Source: an uncultured Bacteroidota bacterium
GTDB lineage: Bacteria > Bacteroidota > Bacteroidia > Bacteroidales > VadinHA17
DNA length: 64,000 bases
NCBI GenBank assembly: GCA_903844815.1
Contig: CAIMVD010000172.1
Location: 41,798 to 105,797, forward strand
Direction of reading: 5' to 3'
Shown here: positions 1-9,944 of the stretch, in pieces
How the letters are laid out: the number at the start of each line of letters is the position of its first letter
Position numbering within the stretch: position 1 is the first letter of the stretch
Translations under genes and position numbers: made by a program
The notes under the pieces: model-generated
Told to the model about the DNA's origin: nothing
The model's input: the letters and a program-made list of their open reading frames with translations, nothing else
Database searches by the model: none

Positions 1-725
1 CGAAAGAGGCACTCAATTACCTGACCGCTCACGTGAAAGAGAACACATTCGAAAAGTGGATCCGGGAGTTCCGTATTTGCGACAAGGAAGAATATGAGAA
101 GGTTATCAAAGCCGAAACTAAACCTGAAGAAGGTCTGATAAGAATGGGTGAAGTTGTAAGGCATGTTTCTGAAATAACAGCTGGTGAAGCAATAATAGTG
201 ACTGATGTCGGGCAGAATCAGATGATAGCAGCCCGCTATTATAAATTCACTAAACCTAACAGTTGGGTCTCTTCAGGCGGTATGGGAACAATGGGTTTCG
301 GACTTCCCGCCGGAATAGGTGCTGTTCTTGGATGCCCCGACAAGCCTGTTATCTCATTCCTTGGTGACGGAGGATTTCAGATGACAATGCAGGAACTTGG
401 TACTATCATGCAGTACAACATTCCTGTTAAAGTTGTAATTCTAAATAACAATTACCTGGGAATGGTCCGACAGTGGCAGGATATGTTCTTCGACAAGAGA
501 TACGCCTCTACCGCTCTTCCGAATCCCGATTTTGTGGCCATTGCCAAGGCGTACAGGATCGAGTCGAAAAAGATTGATAAGCGGGAAGATCTAAGGGCTG
601 CGCTTGAGGAGATGATCTCATTCGAGGGTCCTTACCTTCTGGAAGTGACCGTGGAGAATGAGGCAAATGTATTCCCAATGGTTGAACCGGGTTCATCCGT
701 TTCTGAAATCAGACTCACATATTAA
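1..725 (+). CDS. ilvB: Acetolactate synthase large subunit, C-terminal part (cut by window edge)
   Basis: First step of valine, leucine and isoleucine synthesis: ThDP-dependent condensation of pyruvate with pyruvate or 2-oxobutyrate. Only the last ~240 codons are present; the reading frame is open from base 3, so the GTG at 33 is internal. The C-terminal ThDP-binding domain is clear: the motif begins [12 protein letters not shown] and ends with [14 protein letters not shown], the GDG-x(n)-NN signature that binds the Mg-diphosphate, preceded by the conserved [18 protein letters not shown] stretch. ilvN follows after 41 bp and ilvC after that, the usual ilvBNC order. The gene presumably starts upstream of the window, as does any promoter or leader for the operon. 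Confidence 0.96.
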   Translation, partial: KEALNYLTAHVKENTFEKWIREFRICDKEEYEKVIKAETKPEEGLIRMGEVVRHVSEITAGEAIIVTDVGQNQMIAARYYKFTKPNSWVSSGGMGTMGFGLPAGIGAVLGCPDKPVISFLGDGGFQMTMQELGTIMQYNIPVKVVILNNNYLGMVRQWQDMFFDKRYASTALPNPDFVAIAKAYRIESKKIDKREDLRAALEEMISFEGPYLLEVTVENEANVFPMVEPGSSVSEIRLTY

Positions 726-766
726 GGAATGAAGCCGCATTACAACTGAAATAAAAATTTAAAACA

Positions 767-1327
767 ATGAAACAAGAATATACAATTTCGCTCTTCACCG
801 AAGACCATATAGGGATCCTGGGACAGGTAACTATCATCCTGACCAGAAGGCAGATAAACATAGAGAGTTTTACCGCTTCCGAATCGGCTGTTAAGGGAGT
901 ATATCTTCTGACAATTGTTGTCACTACTACAAGTGAGCTGATTGACAAGGTTGCAAAACAAATGGAGAAGCTTGTTGACGTCCTGAAGGTTTTCGTTCAT
1001 ACTTCCGATCAGATTATTTATCAGGAGATAGCTCTCTTTAAGGTGCCTACAAAAGGAATGATGTCGGGTAATATTATCGACCATATAGTTCGCTCAAGTT
1101 ATGCCCGTATACTTGAAGTGACCCCGGAATTCATTGTTATAGAAAAAACCGGCTCGAGAGAGGAAATAAATGAACTGCTTGGCAAGCTAGAGCCATATGG
1201 AGTTCTTCAGTTTGCCAAATCGGGAAGGGTTGCAATAACAAAACAGGTCAAAGAGCTTAATTCTTATCTTAAGGAGATGGATGAAGCCAACCTGAACGGC
1301 AGGAACGTATCAGAAGTACTTAATTAA
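767..1327 (+). CDS. ilvN: Acetolactate synthase small (regulatory) subunit
   Basis: Regulatory partner of the ilvB product; in this family it activates the catalytic subunit and confers feedback inhibition by branched-chain amino acids. The 186-residue product starts with an ACT domain (YTISLFTEDHIGILGQVT, residues ~4-75) and continues with the small-subunit C-terminal domain (to ~165). The length fits the family (~160-190). It starts at ATG 767 after an A-rich leader typical of Bacteroidota, which seldom use strong Shine-Dalgarno sequences. It lies between ilvB and ilvC on the same strand. Confidence 0.95.
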   Translation: MKQEYTISLFTEDHIGILGQVTIILTRRQINIESFTASESAVKGVYLLTIVVTTTSELIDKVAKQMEKLVDVLKVFVHTSDQIIYQEIALFKVPTKGMMSGNIIDHIVRSSYARILEVTPEFIVIEKTGSREEINELLGKLEPYGVLQFAKSGRVAITKQVKELNSYLKEMDEANLNGRNVSEVLN

Positions 1328-1377
1328 AAATAGATTGAAAAGGACCATTATTATTAACATAATTAATCTTTAGGAAC

Positions 1378-2424
1378 ATGGCAAAAATTGATTTTGGTGG
1401 AGTAGTAGAGAATGTAGTAACAAGAGAAGAGTTTACACTTTCAAAAGCCCGCGAAGTTTTAAAAAATGAAGTGATAGCAGTTATCGGATACGGTGTTCAG
1501 GGTCCTGCTCAGGCGTTGAATATGAAAGATAACGGCATTAATGTAATTATAGGACAGGCTCCTGAGTTCAAAGCTGACTGGGACAAGGCTCTTGCCGATG
1601 GTTTTATACCGGGTGAAACACTTTTTAATGTTGAGGAAGCTGCTAAAAAGGCTACTATTATTCAGTACCTGGTATCAGATGCCGCACAGCGTATACTATG
1701 GCCAAAAATCAAACCATGTCTCAACAAGGGAGATGCACTTTATTTCTCGCATGGTTTCTCTATAACCTACAAGGAGCATACAGGTGTTATACCTCCTGCT
1801 GATGTTGACGTTATCCTGTGCGCACCGAAAGGATCCGGAACAAGCGTAAGGCGCAATTTCCTGGCCGGCGCAGGCATCAACTCAAGCTTTTCAGTATTTC
1901 AGGATTTCACCGGAAGGGCTGAAGAGCGCACAATTGCCCTTGGTATTGCAATTGGCTCAGGTTATCTTTTCCCCACAACATTTGAACAGGAAGTATTCAG
2001 TGACCTTACCGGCGAAAGGGGTGTCCTCATGGGAGCACTGGCCGGCATTATGGATGCTCAGTATCAGGTACTTCGCGAGCACGGTCACAGTCCTTCCGAA
2101 GCTTTCAACGAAACAGTGGAAGAACTGACACAGAGCCTTATCCGTCTTGTTGATGAAAAGGGAATGGACTGGATGTATGCCAACTGCAGCGCAACCGCTC
2201 AGCGAGGAGCTCTCGACTGGCGCCCGAAATTTATGGCAGCTACTCTTCCTGTATTCAATGAACTCTATAACAAGGTCAAATCAGGTGAGGAGTGTGTAAG
2301 GGTTCTTGAGTCAACAGGAGCAACAAACTATAAGGAAACTCTCAACGCTGAACTTAAAGAACTTGGCGAATCCGAAATGTGGAGAGCAGGAGCAGCAGTT
2401 AGAAAACTGAGACCGATAAAATAA
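1378..2424 (+). CDS. ilvC: Ketol-acid reductoisomerase
   Basis: Isomerises and reduces acetolactate or acetohydroxybutyrate to the dihydroxy acid, using NAD(P)H and Mg2+. The 348-residue protein has the N-terminal Rossmann motif GYGVQGPAQALNMKDNG (residues ~37-53) and the KARI knotted C-terminal domain with the acidic metal site around DLTGERGVLMGA (~residues 210-221) and EELTQSL. Its length is typical of class I enzymes. The loop after beta-2 (IIGQAPEFK) lacks the usual Arg/Ser pattern for NADPH, so cofactor preference is not decided here. It lies 50 bp after ilvN and 21 bp before leuA, consistent with one transcript. Confidence 0.96.
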   Translation: MAKIDFGGVVENVVTREEFTLSKAREVLKNEVIAVIGYGVQGPAQALNMKDNGINVIIGQAPEFKADWDKALADGFIPGETLFNVEEAAKKATIIQYLVSDAAQRILWPKIKPCLNKGDALYFSHGFSITYKEHTGVIPPADVDVILCAPKGSGTSVRRNFLAGAGINSSFSVFQDFTGRAEERTIALGIAIGSGYLFPTTFEQEVFSDLTGERGVLMGALAGIMDAQYQVLREHGHSPSEAFNETVEELTQSLIRLVDEKGMDWMYANCSATAQRGALDWRPKFMAATLPVFNELYNKVKSGEECVRVLESTGATNYKETLNAELKELGESEMWRAGAAVRKLRPIK

Positions 2425-2445
2425 TAATCGCGAAATACAATAACA

Positions 2446-3939
2446 ATGCAGGATAAGGTAATTATTTTCGACACTACCCTGAGAGACGGAGAGCAGGTTC
2501 CGGGGTGCCAGCTTAATACAATTGAGAAAATTGAGGTGGCCCAGGCTCTTGAAGCCCTTGGCGTCGATGTCATTGAAGCCGGCTTCCCGATTTCAAGTCC
2601 GGGTGATTTCAACTCGGTGGTTGAAATATCAAAGGCTATCTCTAATCCTATAATTTGTGCTCTTACCAGGGCCGTGAAAAAGGATATTGAGGTGGCTGCC
2701 GAATCGCTTCAGTATGCCAAAAGAAAAAGGATACATACAGGAATTGGCACCTCTCCTTTTCATATTAAATACAAAATAAAAACAACTCCTGAAGAGATAA
2801 TAAAACGGGCTGCCGATGCCGTTAAATATGCCAGGAAATTTGTCGATGACGTGGAATTCTATGCTGAAGATGCCGGCCGGAGCGAAAACGAATACCTTGC
2901 ACGGGTAATCGAGGCCGTTATCAAGGCAGGTGCTACAGTTGTGAACATCCCCGATACAACCGGCTACTGCCTTCCTGAAGAGTACGGACGTAAAATCAAG
3001 TATCTCATGGACAATGTTCCTAATATTGATAAAGCCATCATATCCACTCATTGCCATAACGATCTTGGAATGGCAACTGCAAATACAATGATGGGTATAA
3101 TCAATGGCGCCAGACAGGTCGAAGTTACAATTAACGGCATTGGAGAAAGAGCCGGAAATACAGCCCTTGAAGAGATTGCAATGATTATCAGGAGCCATCA
3201 CGACCTCAATCTCCGGACAGATATAAACACAAAGCTCCTGTATAGTACAAGCAGGCTTGTATCAACTCTGATGAGCATGCCCGTCCAGCCAAACAAGGCA
3301 ATTGTAGGAAGGAATGCCTTTGCCCATTCGTCAGGAATCCACCAGGATGGCGTTCTGAAAAACAGGGAAAACTATGAAATTATCGACCCGGTTGAAGTTG
3401 GGATAAGGGAATCATCAATAATTCTGACTGCGAGAAGCGGAAGAGCTGCTTTGAATCATCGCCTTGAATTGCTCGGATTCAAGTTTGGCAAGGAGGAGAT
3501 CGACGACATTTATCATCGTTTCCTTGTTCTGGCCGACAAGAAAAAAGAGATTAATGATGAGGATGTAAGGATCCTTGCCGGAGTAGTATTTCAGGGAGAA
3601 AAATCCCTTAAGCTCGATCTGCTTCAGGTGTCCTGCGGTAAGTCGTTGATGCCGGTTGCTACAGTAGGATTGAAAATTAATGGTGAAGTCCATTTCTCAA
3701 CAGCCACCGGAAATGGTCCGATCGATGCTGCCTTCACCGCAGTACGACAGCTGATAAGCAAAACTGTCCATCTTGAGGAGTTCCTTATTCAGGCCATTAC
3801 AAAAGGCAGCGATGACCTTGGCAAAGTACATATCCAGGTTGAACACCAGGGAAGAATGTATTATGGTTTCTCAGCCCATACCGACATCATTACTGCTTCT
3901 GTTGAAGCCTTTATTGATGCACTTGCTAAGATTAACTAG
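2446..3939 (+). CDS. leuA: 2-isopropylmalate synthase
   Basis: Condenses acetyl-CoA with 2-oxoisovalerate, the committed step to leucine. The 497-residue protein has the HMGL-like TIM barrel with the [12 protein letters not shown] signature (residues ~9-20), the metal-binding pair in [14 protein letters not shown], and [13 protein letters not shown]. Residues ~360-497 form the LeuA allosteric domain where leucine feedback acts in the family. It ends with a TAG stop. A large imperfect inverted repeat separates it from leuC. A second barrel enzyme of the same superfamily (6193-7734) lies in the same operon; this one is closer to classical LeuA because of the PGCQLN motif and full-length regulatory domain. 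Confidence 0.94.
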   Translation: MQDKVIIFDTTLRDGEQVPGCQLNTIEKIEVAQALEALGVDVIEAGFPISSPGDFNSVVEISKAISNPIICALTRAVKKDIEVAAESLQYAKRKRIHTGIGTSPFHIKYKIKTTPEEIIKRAADAVKYARKFVDDVEFYAEDAGRSENEYLARVIEAVIKAGATVVNIPDTTGYCLPEEYGRKIKYLMDNVPNIDKAIISTHCHNDLGMATANTMMGIINGARQVEVTINGIGERAGNTALEEIAMIIRSHHDLNLRTDINTKLLYSTSRLVSTLMSMPVQPNKAIVGRNAFAHSSGIHQDGVLKNRENYEIIDPVEVGIRESSIILTARSGRAALNHRLELLGFKFGKEEIDDIYHRFLVLADKKKEINDEDVRILAGVVFQGEKSLKLDLLQVSCGKSLMPVATVGLKINGEVHFSTATGNGPIDAAFTAVRQLISKTVHLEEFLIQAITKGSDDLGKVHIQVEHQGRMYYGFSAHTDIITASVEAFIDALAKIN

Positions 3940-3962
3940 ACTCTTTTCCATACACCCCCCCC

Positions 3963-4124
3963 GGGGTTGTTGAAAAAGTCGATTATTAAGTGTTCTTCCC
4001 TTTGTGTGCCTTTGTGCCATCCTTTGAGTCCTTTGTGGTTCAATTCTTTATGTTTTACCACGAAGGACACTAAGGGTTTCACGAAGGACACAAAGATTTT
4101 TTAAAAGTCTTTATCGACAGCCCC
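3963..4124. repeat. Imperfect inverted-repeat element between leuA and leuC
   Basis: Outer arms GGGGTTGTTGA (3963-3973) and TCGACAGCCCC (4114-4124) pair with G-U tolerance. Inner arms TCCTTTGTGGT (4029-4039) and ACCACGAAGGA (4057-4067) also pair. The sides are built of CTTTGTG-like units on the left and CACGAAGGACACAAAG-like units on the right. It resembles the CTCTGTG/CACAGAG elements at 26768, 46516 and 61567. It sits inside an operon, so it would be transcribed and could fold into a long hairpin between leuA and leuC. Confidence 0.7.
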
Positions 4125-4163
4125 AAAGAGGTTGTATAATTCAAAGAACAAATTTTTTAATAA

Positions 4164-5570
4164 ATGACGCCAAAAACACTTTTTGACAAAATATGGGACA
4201 GCCACGTTGTTCGCTCCATTCAGGAGGGACCCGATGTTCTTTATATAGACAGGCAGTATATTCATGAAGTAACAAGCCCCCAGGCATTCAATGGCCTGAA
4301 GCAGCGTGGAATAACTGTTTTCCGTCCCGGAAATACCCTGGCCACTGCCGATCATAATATTCCTACGAAGGACCAGCACCTCCAGATACGTGACGAATTT
4401 TCGAGAAATCAGGTTGAAAAGCTCTCGGAAAACTGCAATATCTATGGAATAGATTTGTTCGGACTGAACCATGCCAAAAATGGTATCGTGCATGTTATTG
4501 GGCCGGAACTTGGCTATACCCAGCCAGGAATGACAATAGTGTGCGGCGACAGTCATACGTCGACTCATGGCGCCTTTGGGACTATAGCCTTCGGAATCGG
4601 GACCAGCGAAGTAGAAATGGTTCTTGCAACTCAGTGTATTCTCCAGCCCAAACCGAAGAAGATGAGGATAACCATCAACGGAGTTCTTGGAAAAGGCGTT
4701 ACTTCCAAGGATATAATAATGTACATTATATCAGAAATCTCTACGGGCGGAGGAACTGGCTATTTTGCGGAATTCGCCGGTTCGGCCATCACTGCACTTT
4801 CAATGGAAGCACGAATGACGATTTGCAACATGAGCATTGAGATGGGTGCACGCGGAGGACTTATTGCCCCTGATGAAATCACATTCAACTATCTCAGAAA
4901 TCTTCCTGCGGTTCATGAAATAACCGATCTTGAATCTGCCATCTCAGTCTGGAGAGGTCTTTCCACCGACACTGATGCTGTTTTTGATAAAGAGCTCGTG
5001 TTCGATGCCCCTTCAATAAAACCAATGATAACTTATGGCACAAACCCGGGAATGGGCATGGCAATCGATTCATACATTCCTTTAACGGAAAAAAACAGTA
5101 AAGAAGCCTCTCCCTCCTTCCTTAAATCGCTCGATTACATGGGATTCAACCCGGGAGAGAAGCTCCTTGGCCATCCAATCGATTATGTATTTATTGGTAG
5201 TTGTACAAACGGGAGGATTGAGGACTTCAGGGCATTTGCAGATGTTATAAAGGGCAAAAAGAAAGCTCCAAGCGTTACTGCACTAATTGTCCCCGGCTCC
5301 AGGAGAGTTGAGGAACAGATGGTTTCGGAAGGATTGATAGAGATATATAATAATGCAGGTTTTGAAGTCAGACAACCAGGTTGTTCATCGTGCCTGGCAA
5401 TGAACGAAGACAAGATTCCCCAGGGAAAATACGCAGTATCCACCTCGAACAGAAACTTCGAAGGACGTCAGGGCCCCGGAGCACGAACATTGCTTGCCAG
5501 CCCGCTTACAGCAGCAGCAGCAGCCATAACCGGAACGATTTCAGACCCCCGGGAATTTATTAATGAATAA
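4164..5570 (+). CDS. leuC: 3-isopropylmalate dehydratase large subunit
   Basis: With LeuD it isomerises 2-isopropylmalate to 3-isopropylmalate through a [4Fe-4S] cluster; the same heterodimer can process citramalate. The 468-residue product shows the aconitase-family motifs [26 protein letters not shown] cut at its usual place (around residues 128-152), the cluster cysteine in [13 protein letters not shown] (~346), and the pair in [13 protein letters not shown] (~407-410). The length fits the family (~465). leuD follows after 23 bp. Confidence 0.96.
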   Translation: MTPKTLFDKIWDSHVVRSIQEGPDVLYIDRQYIHEVTSPQAFNGLKQRGITVFRPGNTLATADHNIPTKDQHLQIRDEFSRNQVEKLSENCNIYGIDLFGLNHAKNGIVHVIGPELGYTQPGMTIVCGDSHTSTHGAFGTIAFGIGTSEVEMVLATQCILQPKPKKMRITINGVLGKGVTSKDIIMYIISEISTGGGTGYFAEFAGSAITALSMEARMTICNMSIEMGARGGLIAPDEITFNYLRNLPAVHEITDLESAISVWRGLSTDTDAVFDKELVFDAPSIKPMITYGTNPGMGMAIDSYIPLTEKNSKEASPSFLKSLDYMGFNPGEKLLGHPIDYVFIGSCTNGRIEDFRAFADVIKGKKKAPSVTALIVPGSRRVEEQMVSEGLIEIYNNAGFEVRQPGCSSCLAMNEDKIPQGKYAVSTSNRNFEGRQGPGARTLLASPLTAAAAAITGTISDPREFINE

Positions 5571-5593
5571 AAAGCGTAATAATTCAGACTGAA

Positions 5594-6196
5594 ATGGCCA
5601 AAGAAAAATTTGACAAACTTGAATCAACCTGTGTTCCTCTTCCTCTTGAAAATGTGGACACCGACCAGATAATCCCTGCCCGTTTCCTGAGCGCAACATC
5701 GAGGGAAGGATTCGGCGATAATCTTTTCCGCGACTGGAGATATAAGAAAAACGGTGAAAAAAACGGTGATTTTGTACTGAATAACTCCACTTACGGAGGT
5801 AAGGTACTTGTTGCCGGTAAGAATTTCGGCAGTGGCTCAAGCCGTGAACATGCAGTGTGGGCTATCTACGACTATGGATTCAGAGCCGTGATTTCAAGCT
5901 TCTTTGCCGATATTTTCATGGGGAACTCGCTGAACAACGGACTTCTGCCAATAGTAGTCCCCGAAGTGTTTTTGGCAAAACTGCTGAAAATGATTCGGGA
6001 TGATCCTTCGGCAAAAGTTAAAATTGATCTTGAAAAACAGTCTATAACTATCATGTCCACAGGCGATTCAGCTCATTTCGCGATCAATGCCTATAAAAAA
6101 GAGTGCATGATAAATGGGCTCGACGATATTGATTTTCTGCTTAGTATGAAGGATCAGATTGAAAGTTTTGAAAAAACCAAAAATGCAGCAAAATGA
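5594..6196 (+). CDS. leuD: 3-isopropylmalate dehydratase small subunit
   Basis: Small swivel-domain subunit that completes the LeuCD dehydratase. The 200-residue protein contains NVDTDQIIPARFL near the N-terminus and FGSGSSREHAVWAIYDYGF (residues ~75-93), the substrate-binding loop of the family. The length is typical (~195-205). Its stop codon overlaps the start of the next gene by 4 bp (ATGA), suggesting translational coupling with the citramalate synthase-like enzyme. Confidence 0.96.
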   Translation: MAKEKFDKLESTCVPLPLENVDTDQIIPARFLSATSREGFGDNLFRDWRYKKNGEKNGDFVLNNSTYGGKVLVAGKNFGSGSSREHAVWAIYDYGFRAVISSFFADIFMGNSLNNGLLPIVVPEVFLAKLLKMIRDDPSAKVKIDLEKQSITIMSTGDSAHFAINAYKKECMINGLDDIDFLLSMKDQIESFEKTKNAAK

Positions 6197-7734
6197 GAGT
6201 TGAATTAATGGACACTACCCTGAGGGATGGAGAACAGACCCAGGGCGTATCATATTCACCCTTCGAAAAACTACATCTGGCAACACTTTTGCTGAGTGAA
6301 GTTAAAGTTGACCGAATAGAGGTAGCATCAGCCAGAGTTTCAAAAGGAGAATTTGAAGCCCTTAGCAAAATAACTGAATGGGCCCGTCACAATAACTTTC
6401 ATGATAAAGTTGAAGTACTCGGGTTTGTCGACGGCGATGTATCCCTGAACTGGATCAACGATGCCGGCGGAAAAGTAATTAACCTTCTCTGCAAGGGATC
6501 GCTCCGTCATCTTGAAAAACAGCTTCGCAAGACGCCCGAACAGCATGCAAATGATATCAAGGCAATAATAAGCAAGGCAGGATCGCTTGACATGCAAGTC
6601 AACATCTACCTCGAAGACTGGTCGAACGGTATGATCCATTCGCAGGATTACGTTCTCTATATGGTCGATACCCTGAAAGACGAAAACATTAAAAGATTCA
6701 TGCTTCCCGATACACTCGGGATTCTCAATCCGGAGCAGACTTATCAGTTCTGCAAAATAATGGTCGACCGTTACCCAACCATACATTTCGATTTCCATGC
6801 TCATAATGATTATGACCTGGCAGTTGCGAATGTGTTTTCATCAGTAAAAGCAGGAATTAAGGGAATACATACTACTGTCAACGGACTCGGGGAGCGCGCA
6901 GGCAATGCCCCTCTTTCGAGTGTTATTGGCCTTCTGCGCGACCAGTTGAAAGTTGAATCTGGCGTCGAAGAATACGCAATAACAAGTGTCAGCAAAATAG
7001 TTGAATCATTCAGTGGGATCCGCATACCCGTTAACAAACCTCTCATCGGTGAAAATGTGTTCACCCAGACCTCAGGCGTCCACGCCGACGGTGACAATAA
7101 GGATAACCTCTATTTCAACAGTCTTCTTCCTGAACGCTTTGGAAGGAAACGGAAATATGCCCTGGGAAAACAGTCGGGAAAAGCTACAATCAAAAAGAAC
7201 CTTGAAGAGTTTGGACTCGATCTGAGCCCCGAGGCTCTTTCGAAAGTTACACAGAGAGTCATTGAACTTGGCGACAAAAAGGAAAATGTAACTCTCGAGG
7301 ATCTTCCTTTCATAATTGCCGACGTACTTGGTTATGAAAACATAAACTATAAGATCTTCATAAAGAATTATTCCCTCTCCCTCTCCTACGGTCTTAAACC
7401 ATCGGCGAACATCCAGGTTGAAATTGACGGAAATATTTACCAGGAAACATCATCAGGCGACGGACAATATGATGCCTTCATGAAGGCCCTGAGAATTATC
7501 TATGAGAAGCTCGGAAAACAGCTGCCCAACCTTATCGATTACCAGGTTTCAATACCCCCGGGCGGTGCAACGGATGCCCTTGTAGAAACTATCATCTCCT
7601 GGGAAATAAACGGGAAGGAATTTAACACCAAGGGGCTTGATGCTGACCAGACTGAATCGGCTATCAAGGCAACTGAAAGGATGCTGAATATTATTGAGAA
7701 TACTGAAATAAGCACACTAACAATCAACACTTAA
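6193..7734 (+). CDS. cimA: Citramalate synthase-like enzyme (2-isopropylmalate synthase family)
   Basis: DRE-TIM barrel acyltransferase of the LeuA/CimA/homocitrate synthase superfamily, 513 residues. Seen: [17 protein letters not shown] at the N-terminus, [14 protein letters not shown] (metal-binding HxH), [13 protein letters not shown], and a C-terminal LeuA-type regulatory domain (~residues 370-505) with [13 protein letters not shown]. The TQG instead of PGC after the DGEQ motif, and the presence of a separate leuA, argue for citramalate synthase: pyruvate plus acetyl-CoA to citramalate, which LeuCD and LeuB would turn into 2-oxobutyrate for isoleucine. A second isopropylmalate synthase is the alternative; substrate cannot be proved from sequence. 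It overlaps leuD by 4 bp. Confidence 0.75.
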   Translation: MRVELMDTTLRDGEQTQGVSYSPFEKLHLATLLLSEVKVDRIEVASARVSKGEFEALSKITEWARHNNFHDKVEVLGFVDGDVSLNWINDAGGKVINLLCKGSLRHLEKQLRKTPEQHANDIKAIISKAGSLDMQVNIYLEDWSNGMIHSQDYVLYMVDTLKDENIKRFMLPDTLGILNPEQTYQFCKIMVDRYPTIHFDFHAHNDYDLAVANVFSSVKAGIKGIHTTVNGLGERAGNAPLSSVIGLLRDQLKVESGVEEYAITSVSKIVESFSGIRIPVNKPLIGENVFTQTSGVHADGDNKDNLYFNSLLPERFGRKRKYALGKQSGKATIKKNLEEFGLDLSPEALSKVTQRVIELGDKKENVTLEDLPFIIADVLGYENINYKIFIKNYSLSLSYGLKPSANIQVEIDGNIYQETSSGDGQYDAFMKALRIIYEKLGKQLPNLIDYQVSIPPGGATDALVETIISWEINGKEFNTKGLDADQTESAIKATERMLNIIENTEISTLTINT

Positions 7735-7745
7735 CAAACCAACTA

Positions 7746-8813
7746 ATGGATTTTAAGATAGCAGTTTTGGCCGGCGACGGCATCGGGCCAGAGATTATCG
7801 ACCAGGCAAAAAAGGTAATTGAGGCTGCCGGGAAAAAATTTAATCATACTTTCAATTTTACTCATGCGCTGGTGGGTGCCATAGCCATTGATAAAACCGG
7901 CAATCCGCTTCCGGAAGAAACACTTAATTTGTGTAAAGCGTCTGATGCGGTCCTTTTCGGCGCCATTGGAGATCCAAAATACGATAACGATCCTTCTGCA
8001 AAGGTACGTCCTGAACAGGGACTACTCGCTATGAGAAAAGAACTTGGCCTCTATGCAAACGTTCGTCCTGTTTCAACGTTCGCTTCCCTGATCGACAAAT
8101 CACCACTCAAAAAGGAAATTGTTCAGGGCGTCGACATAATGATGATTAGGGAACTCACAGGCGGTATTTATTTCGGCAAGCCTCAGGGCAGGTCGGAAGA
8201 CGGAAATACAGCCTACGACTCATGCGTATACAGCAAATATGAAGTGGAGCGAGTTGTAAGGCTTGCCTGCGAATACGCTATGAAACGCTCTAAAAGATTG
8301 ACCGTTGTAGACAAGGCAAACGTACTTGCAACCTCACGTCTCTGGCGCGAAACTGCTGTTGCCATTGCGAAAGATTTTCCTGAGATCACAATGGACTTCA
8401 TGTTCGTCGACAACGCTGCAATGCAGCTAATCCAGTGGCCCGCCAAATTTGATGTAATTGTCACCGAGAATATGTTTGGAGATATTTTATCTGATGAAGC
8501 AAGTGTTCTTACAGGCTCACTTGGTCTTCTTCCTTCAGCATCAGTCGGTCTTCTGACATCTGTTTTCGAACCTATTCACGGGTCATATCCTCAGGCAGCA
8601 GGAAAAAACATTGCCAATCCGCTTGGTACAATTTTATCGGTAGCCATGATGTTCGATCTTGCCTTCAATCTTAAAAAGGAAGCCGAAGTAATCAGGACAG
8701 CAGTTGAAAAATCAATTGAAGCCGACTTTGTTACCGAGGACCTTAACAAAGCCAATCCAAAGTCTACATCACAGGTTGGCGACTGGATTGCAGATTATGT
8801 TCTGAAAAGTTAG
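7746..8813 (+). CDS. leuB: 3-isopropylmalate dehydrogenase
   Basis: NAD-dependent oxidative decarboxylation of 3-isopropylmalate (and, in the citramalate route, of erythro-3-methylmalate). The 355-residue protein begins with [14 protein letters not shown] and shows [15 protein letters not shown] (substrate arginine loop), the catalytic [13 protein letters not shown] region, [15 protein letters not shown] (catalytic lysine), [12 protein letters not shown] with the metal-binding aspartates, and the nucleotide loop [19 protein letters not shown]. Length and order are typical. It is the last gene of the branched-chain operon, followed by a strong terminator. Confidence 0.97.
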   Translation: MDFKIAVLAGDGIGPEIIDQAKKVIEAAGKKFNHTFNFTHALVGAIAIDKTGNPLPEETLNLCKASDAVLFGAIGDPKYDNDPSAKVRPEQGLLAMRKELGLYANVRPVSTFASLIDKSPLKKEIVQGVDIMMIRELTGGIYFGKPQGRSEDGNTAYDSCVYSKYEVERVVRLACEYAMKRSKRLTVVDKANVLATSRLWRETAVAIAKDFPEITMDFMFVDNAAMQLIQWPAKFDVIVTENMFGDILSDEASVLTGSLGLLPSASVGLLTSVFEPIHGSYPQAAGKNIANPLGTILSVAMMFDLAFNLKKEAEVIRTAVEKSIEADFVTEDLNKANPKSTSQVGDWIADYVLKS

Positions 8814-8837
8814 TTGAAAAAATAAAAACTATTTTAA

Positions 8838-8874
8838 CCCTGCAAATACTAATAATTTGCGGGGTATTTTTTTT
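8838..8874 (+). terminator. Rho-independent terminator after leuB
   Basis: A 10-bp stem, CCCTGCAAAT (8838-8847) with ATTTGCGGGG (8855-8864, one G-U pair) around a 7-base loop, followed by TATTTTTTTT (8865-8874). It closes the ilv-leu operon 25 bp after the leuB stop. Confidence 0.9.
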
Positions 8875-9002
8875 GACAAATATTGACAATGAAGTATTCA
8901 ATTTACAGGTTTATTGAATGCTCCGGTTGATCAGGTATTAAAATTATATGATTGTCGGGAATGATTAATAAATATTGGAGATGGGAATTATGATGGGATT
9001 TT

Positions 9003-9193
9003 AAGATTCCTCCCTCATCCGCCTATCGCAACTTTCTATTTAATAATACTTTATACAAGGCGGCTTCGGTCGGAATGACAGGGCGTTTTTAAGGCGCTGG
9101 CGGTGAAGAAACCAAAACCTGTCATCCCGAATTAATCCGACTGGATAACATCCATATAATAAGCAATATAGAACGGATTAATGAGGGATCTTA
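9003..9193. repeat. Composite imperfect palindrome in the leuB-hsdS gap
   Basis: The non-coding gap 8814-9372 holds an inverted pair: AAGATTCCTCCCTCAT (9003-9018) with ATGAGGGATCTT (9181-9192), and TCGGAATGACAGG (9070-9082) with CCTGTCATCCCGA (9118-9130). Each half has its own hairpin: CCGCCT/AGGCGG (9019-9024 and 9058-9063) and ATTAATCCG/CGGATTAAT (9131-9139 and 9174-9182). It looks like a short non-autonomous palindromic element at the boundary of the restriction island. No ORF lies in it. The rest of the gap, outside the terminator and the promoter region, shows nothing else. Confidence 0.65.
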
Positions 9194-9268
9194 ATAATAA
9201 TCCTGAATTAATCTGAAGAAAGATTTATTGGGAATATCTCATGCTTGTCTCACGATACTTTTATGAAA

Positions 9269-9370
9269 CTACAATATTTTTGTAGTACAGGTACTTAATA
9301 TTTTTTATCTCTATATTAAGATTTTAGAAATATTCTGGCTATATTTGTATTCGTTGTACTTAGATATTTA
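9269..9370 (+). promoter_or_regulatory. Promoter and possible operator of the restriction-modification locus
   Basis: The -7 box TATATTTG (9340-9347) matches the Bacteroidota TAnnTTTG consensus, 25 bp before the first hsdS start; the -33 element is weak. Upstream are the inverted repeats CTACAA/TTGTAG (9269-9274, 9280-9285) and AGTAC/GTACT (9284-9295). A direct repeat GTACTTaatATTT / GTACTTagATATTT flanks the -7 box (9291-9305 and 9356-9370). The symmetric sites could be an operator, but no control-protein gene is recognisable. Confidence 0.45.
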
Positions 9371-9372
9371 TT

Positions 9373-9939
9373 TTGAATATAGCTTTAAAACATATCGCAC
9401 TAATTCAAACCGGGATCTTCGCAAAGCCAAGCATTGAAGGTCAGATTGTATACCTGCAGGCTAAGCATTTTGATGAAACCGGCATTCTTAAAAGCTCCTT
9501 ATTCCCTGATTTAAAAACTGAAGACATCTCCGAAAAACATCTGTTGAAGAATGGTGATATAATATTTGCAGCTAAAGGGATGAAGAATTTTGCAGCTCTT
9601 TATGAAAACAAAAATCAACCTGCTGTTGCTTCCACATCGTTCTTTGTGATTAGGTTAAATGAGGATTTTCAAGATAGAATACTTTCAGAGTATCTGACAT
9701 GGTTTCTCAACAGCGCCTCCTCTCAGAATTACCTTAAAAGTCAGGCGGTAGGAAGTTCTTTAGTTTCAATCTCAAAATCGGTTCTGGATGAAATGGAAGT
9801 ATCCATCCCGGATATGAATACGCAAAAAGCGATTTTAAGAATTACTCATCTCCGAAGAACAGAAAGAAAACTGCAACAGCAAATTGATTTGTTGCGGGAA
9901 AAACAAATTCAACAACAGATAATCAACGCTTTAAAATAG
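9373..9939 (+). CDS. hsdS: Half-size type I restriction specificity subunit (single target-recognition domain)
   Basis: Type I S subunits select the DNA target of the HsdM/HsdR complex. This 188-residue product has one target-recognition domain (residues ~5-150, with KNGDIIFAAKG and VSISKSVLDEMEVSIPD typical of HsdS) and one helical spacer (RRTERKLQQQIDLLREKQ). A classical HsdS has two of each, so this would act as a dimer or alongside the full HsdS at 12551. The start is the TTG at 9373: an in-frame TAG at 9361-9363 excludes anything farther upstream, and no ATG or GTG fits the domain start. hsdM begins 5 bp after its stop. Confidence 0.8.
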   Translation: MNIALKHIALIQTGIFAKPSIEGQIVYLQAKHFDETGILKSSLFPDLKTEDISEKHLLKNGDIIFAAKGMKNFAALYENKNQPAVASTSFFVIRLNEDFQDRILSEYLTWFLNSASSQNYLKSQAVGSSLVSISKSVLDEMEVSIPDMNTQKAILRITHLRRTERKLQQQIDLLREKQIQQQIINALK

Positions 9940-9944
9940 GTACC

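Noticed and set aside
2629..3201. 190-residue minus-strand ORF inside leuA
   Set aside because: Antisense to a motif-complete enzyme; cysteine/histidine-rich composition without any domain.
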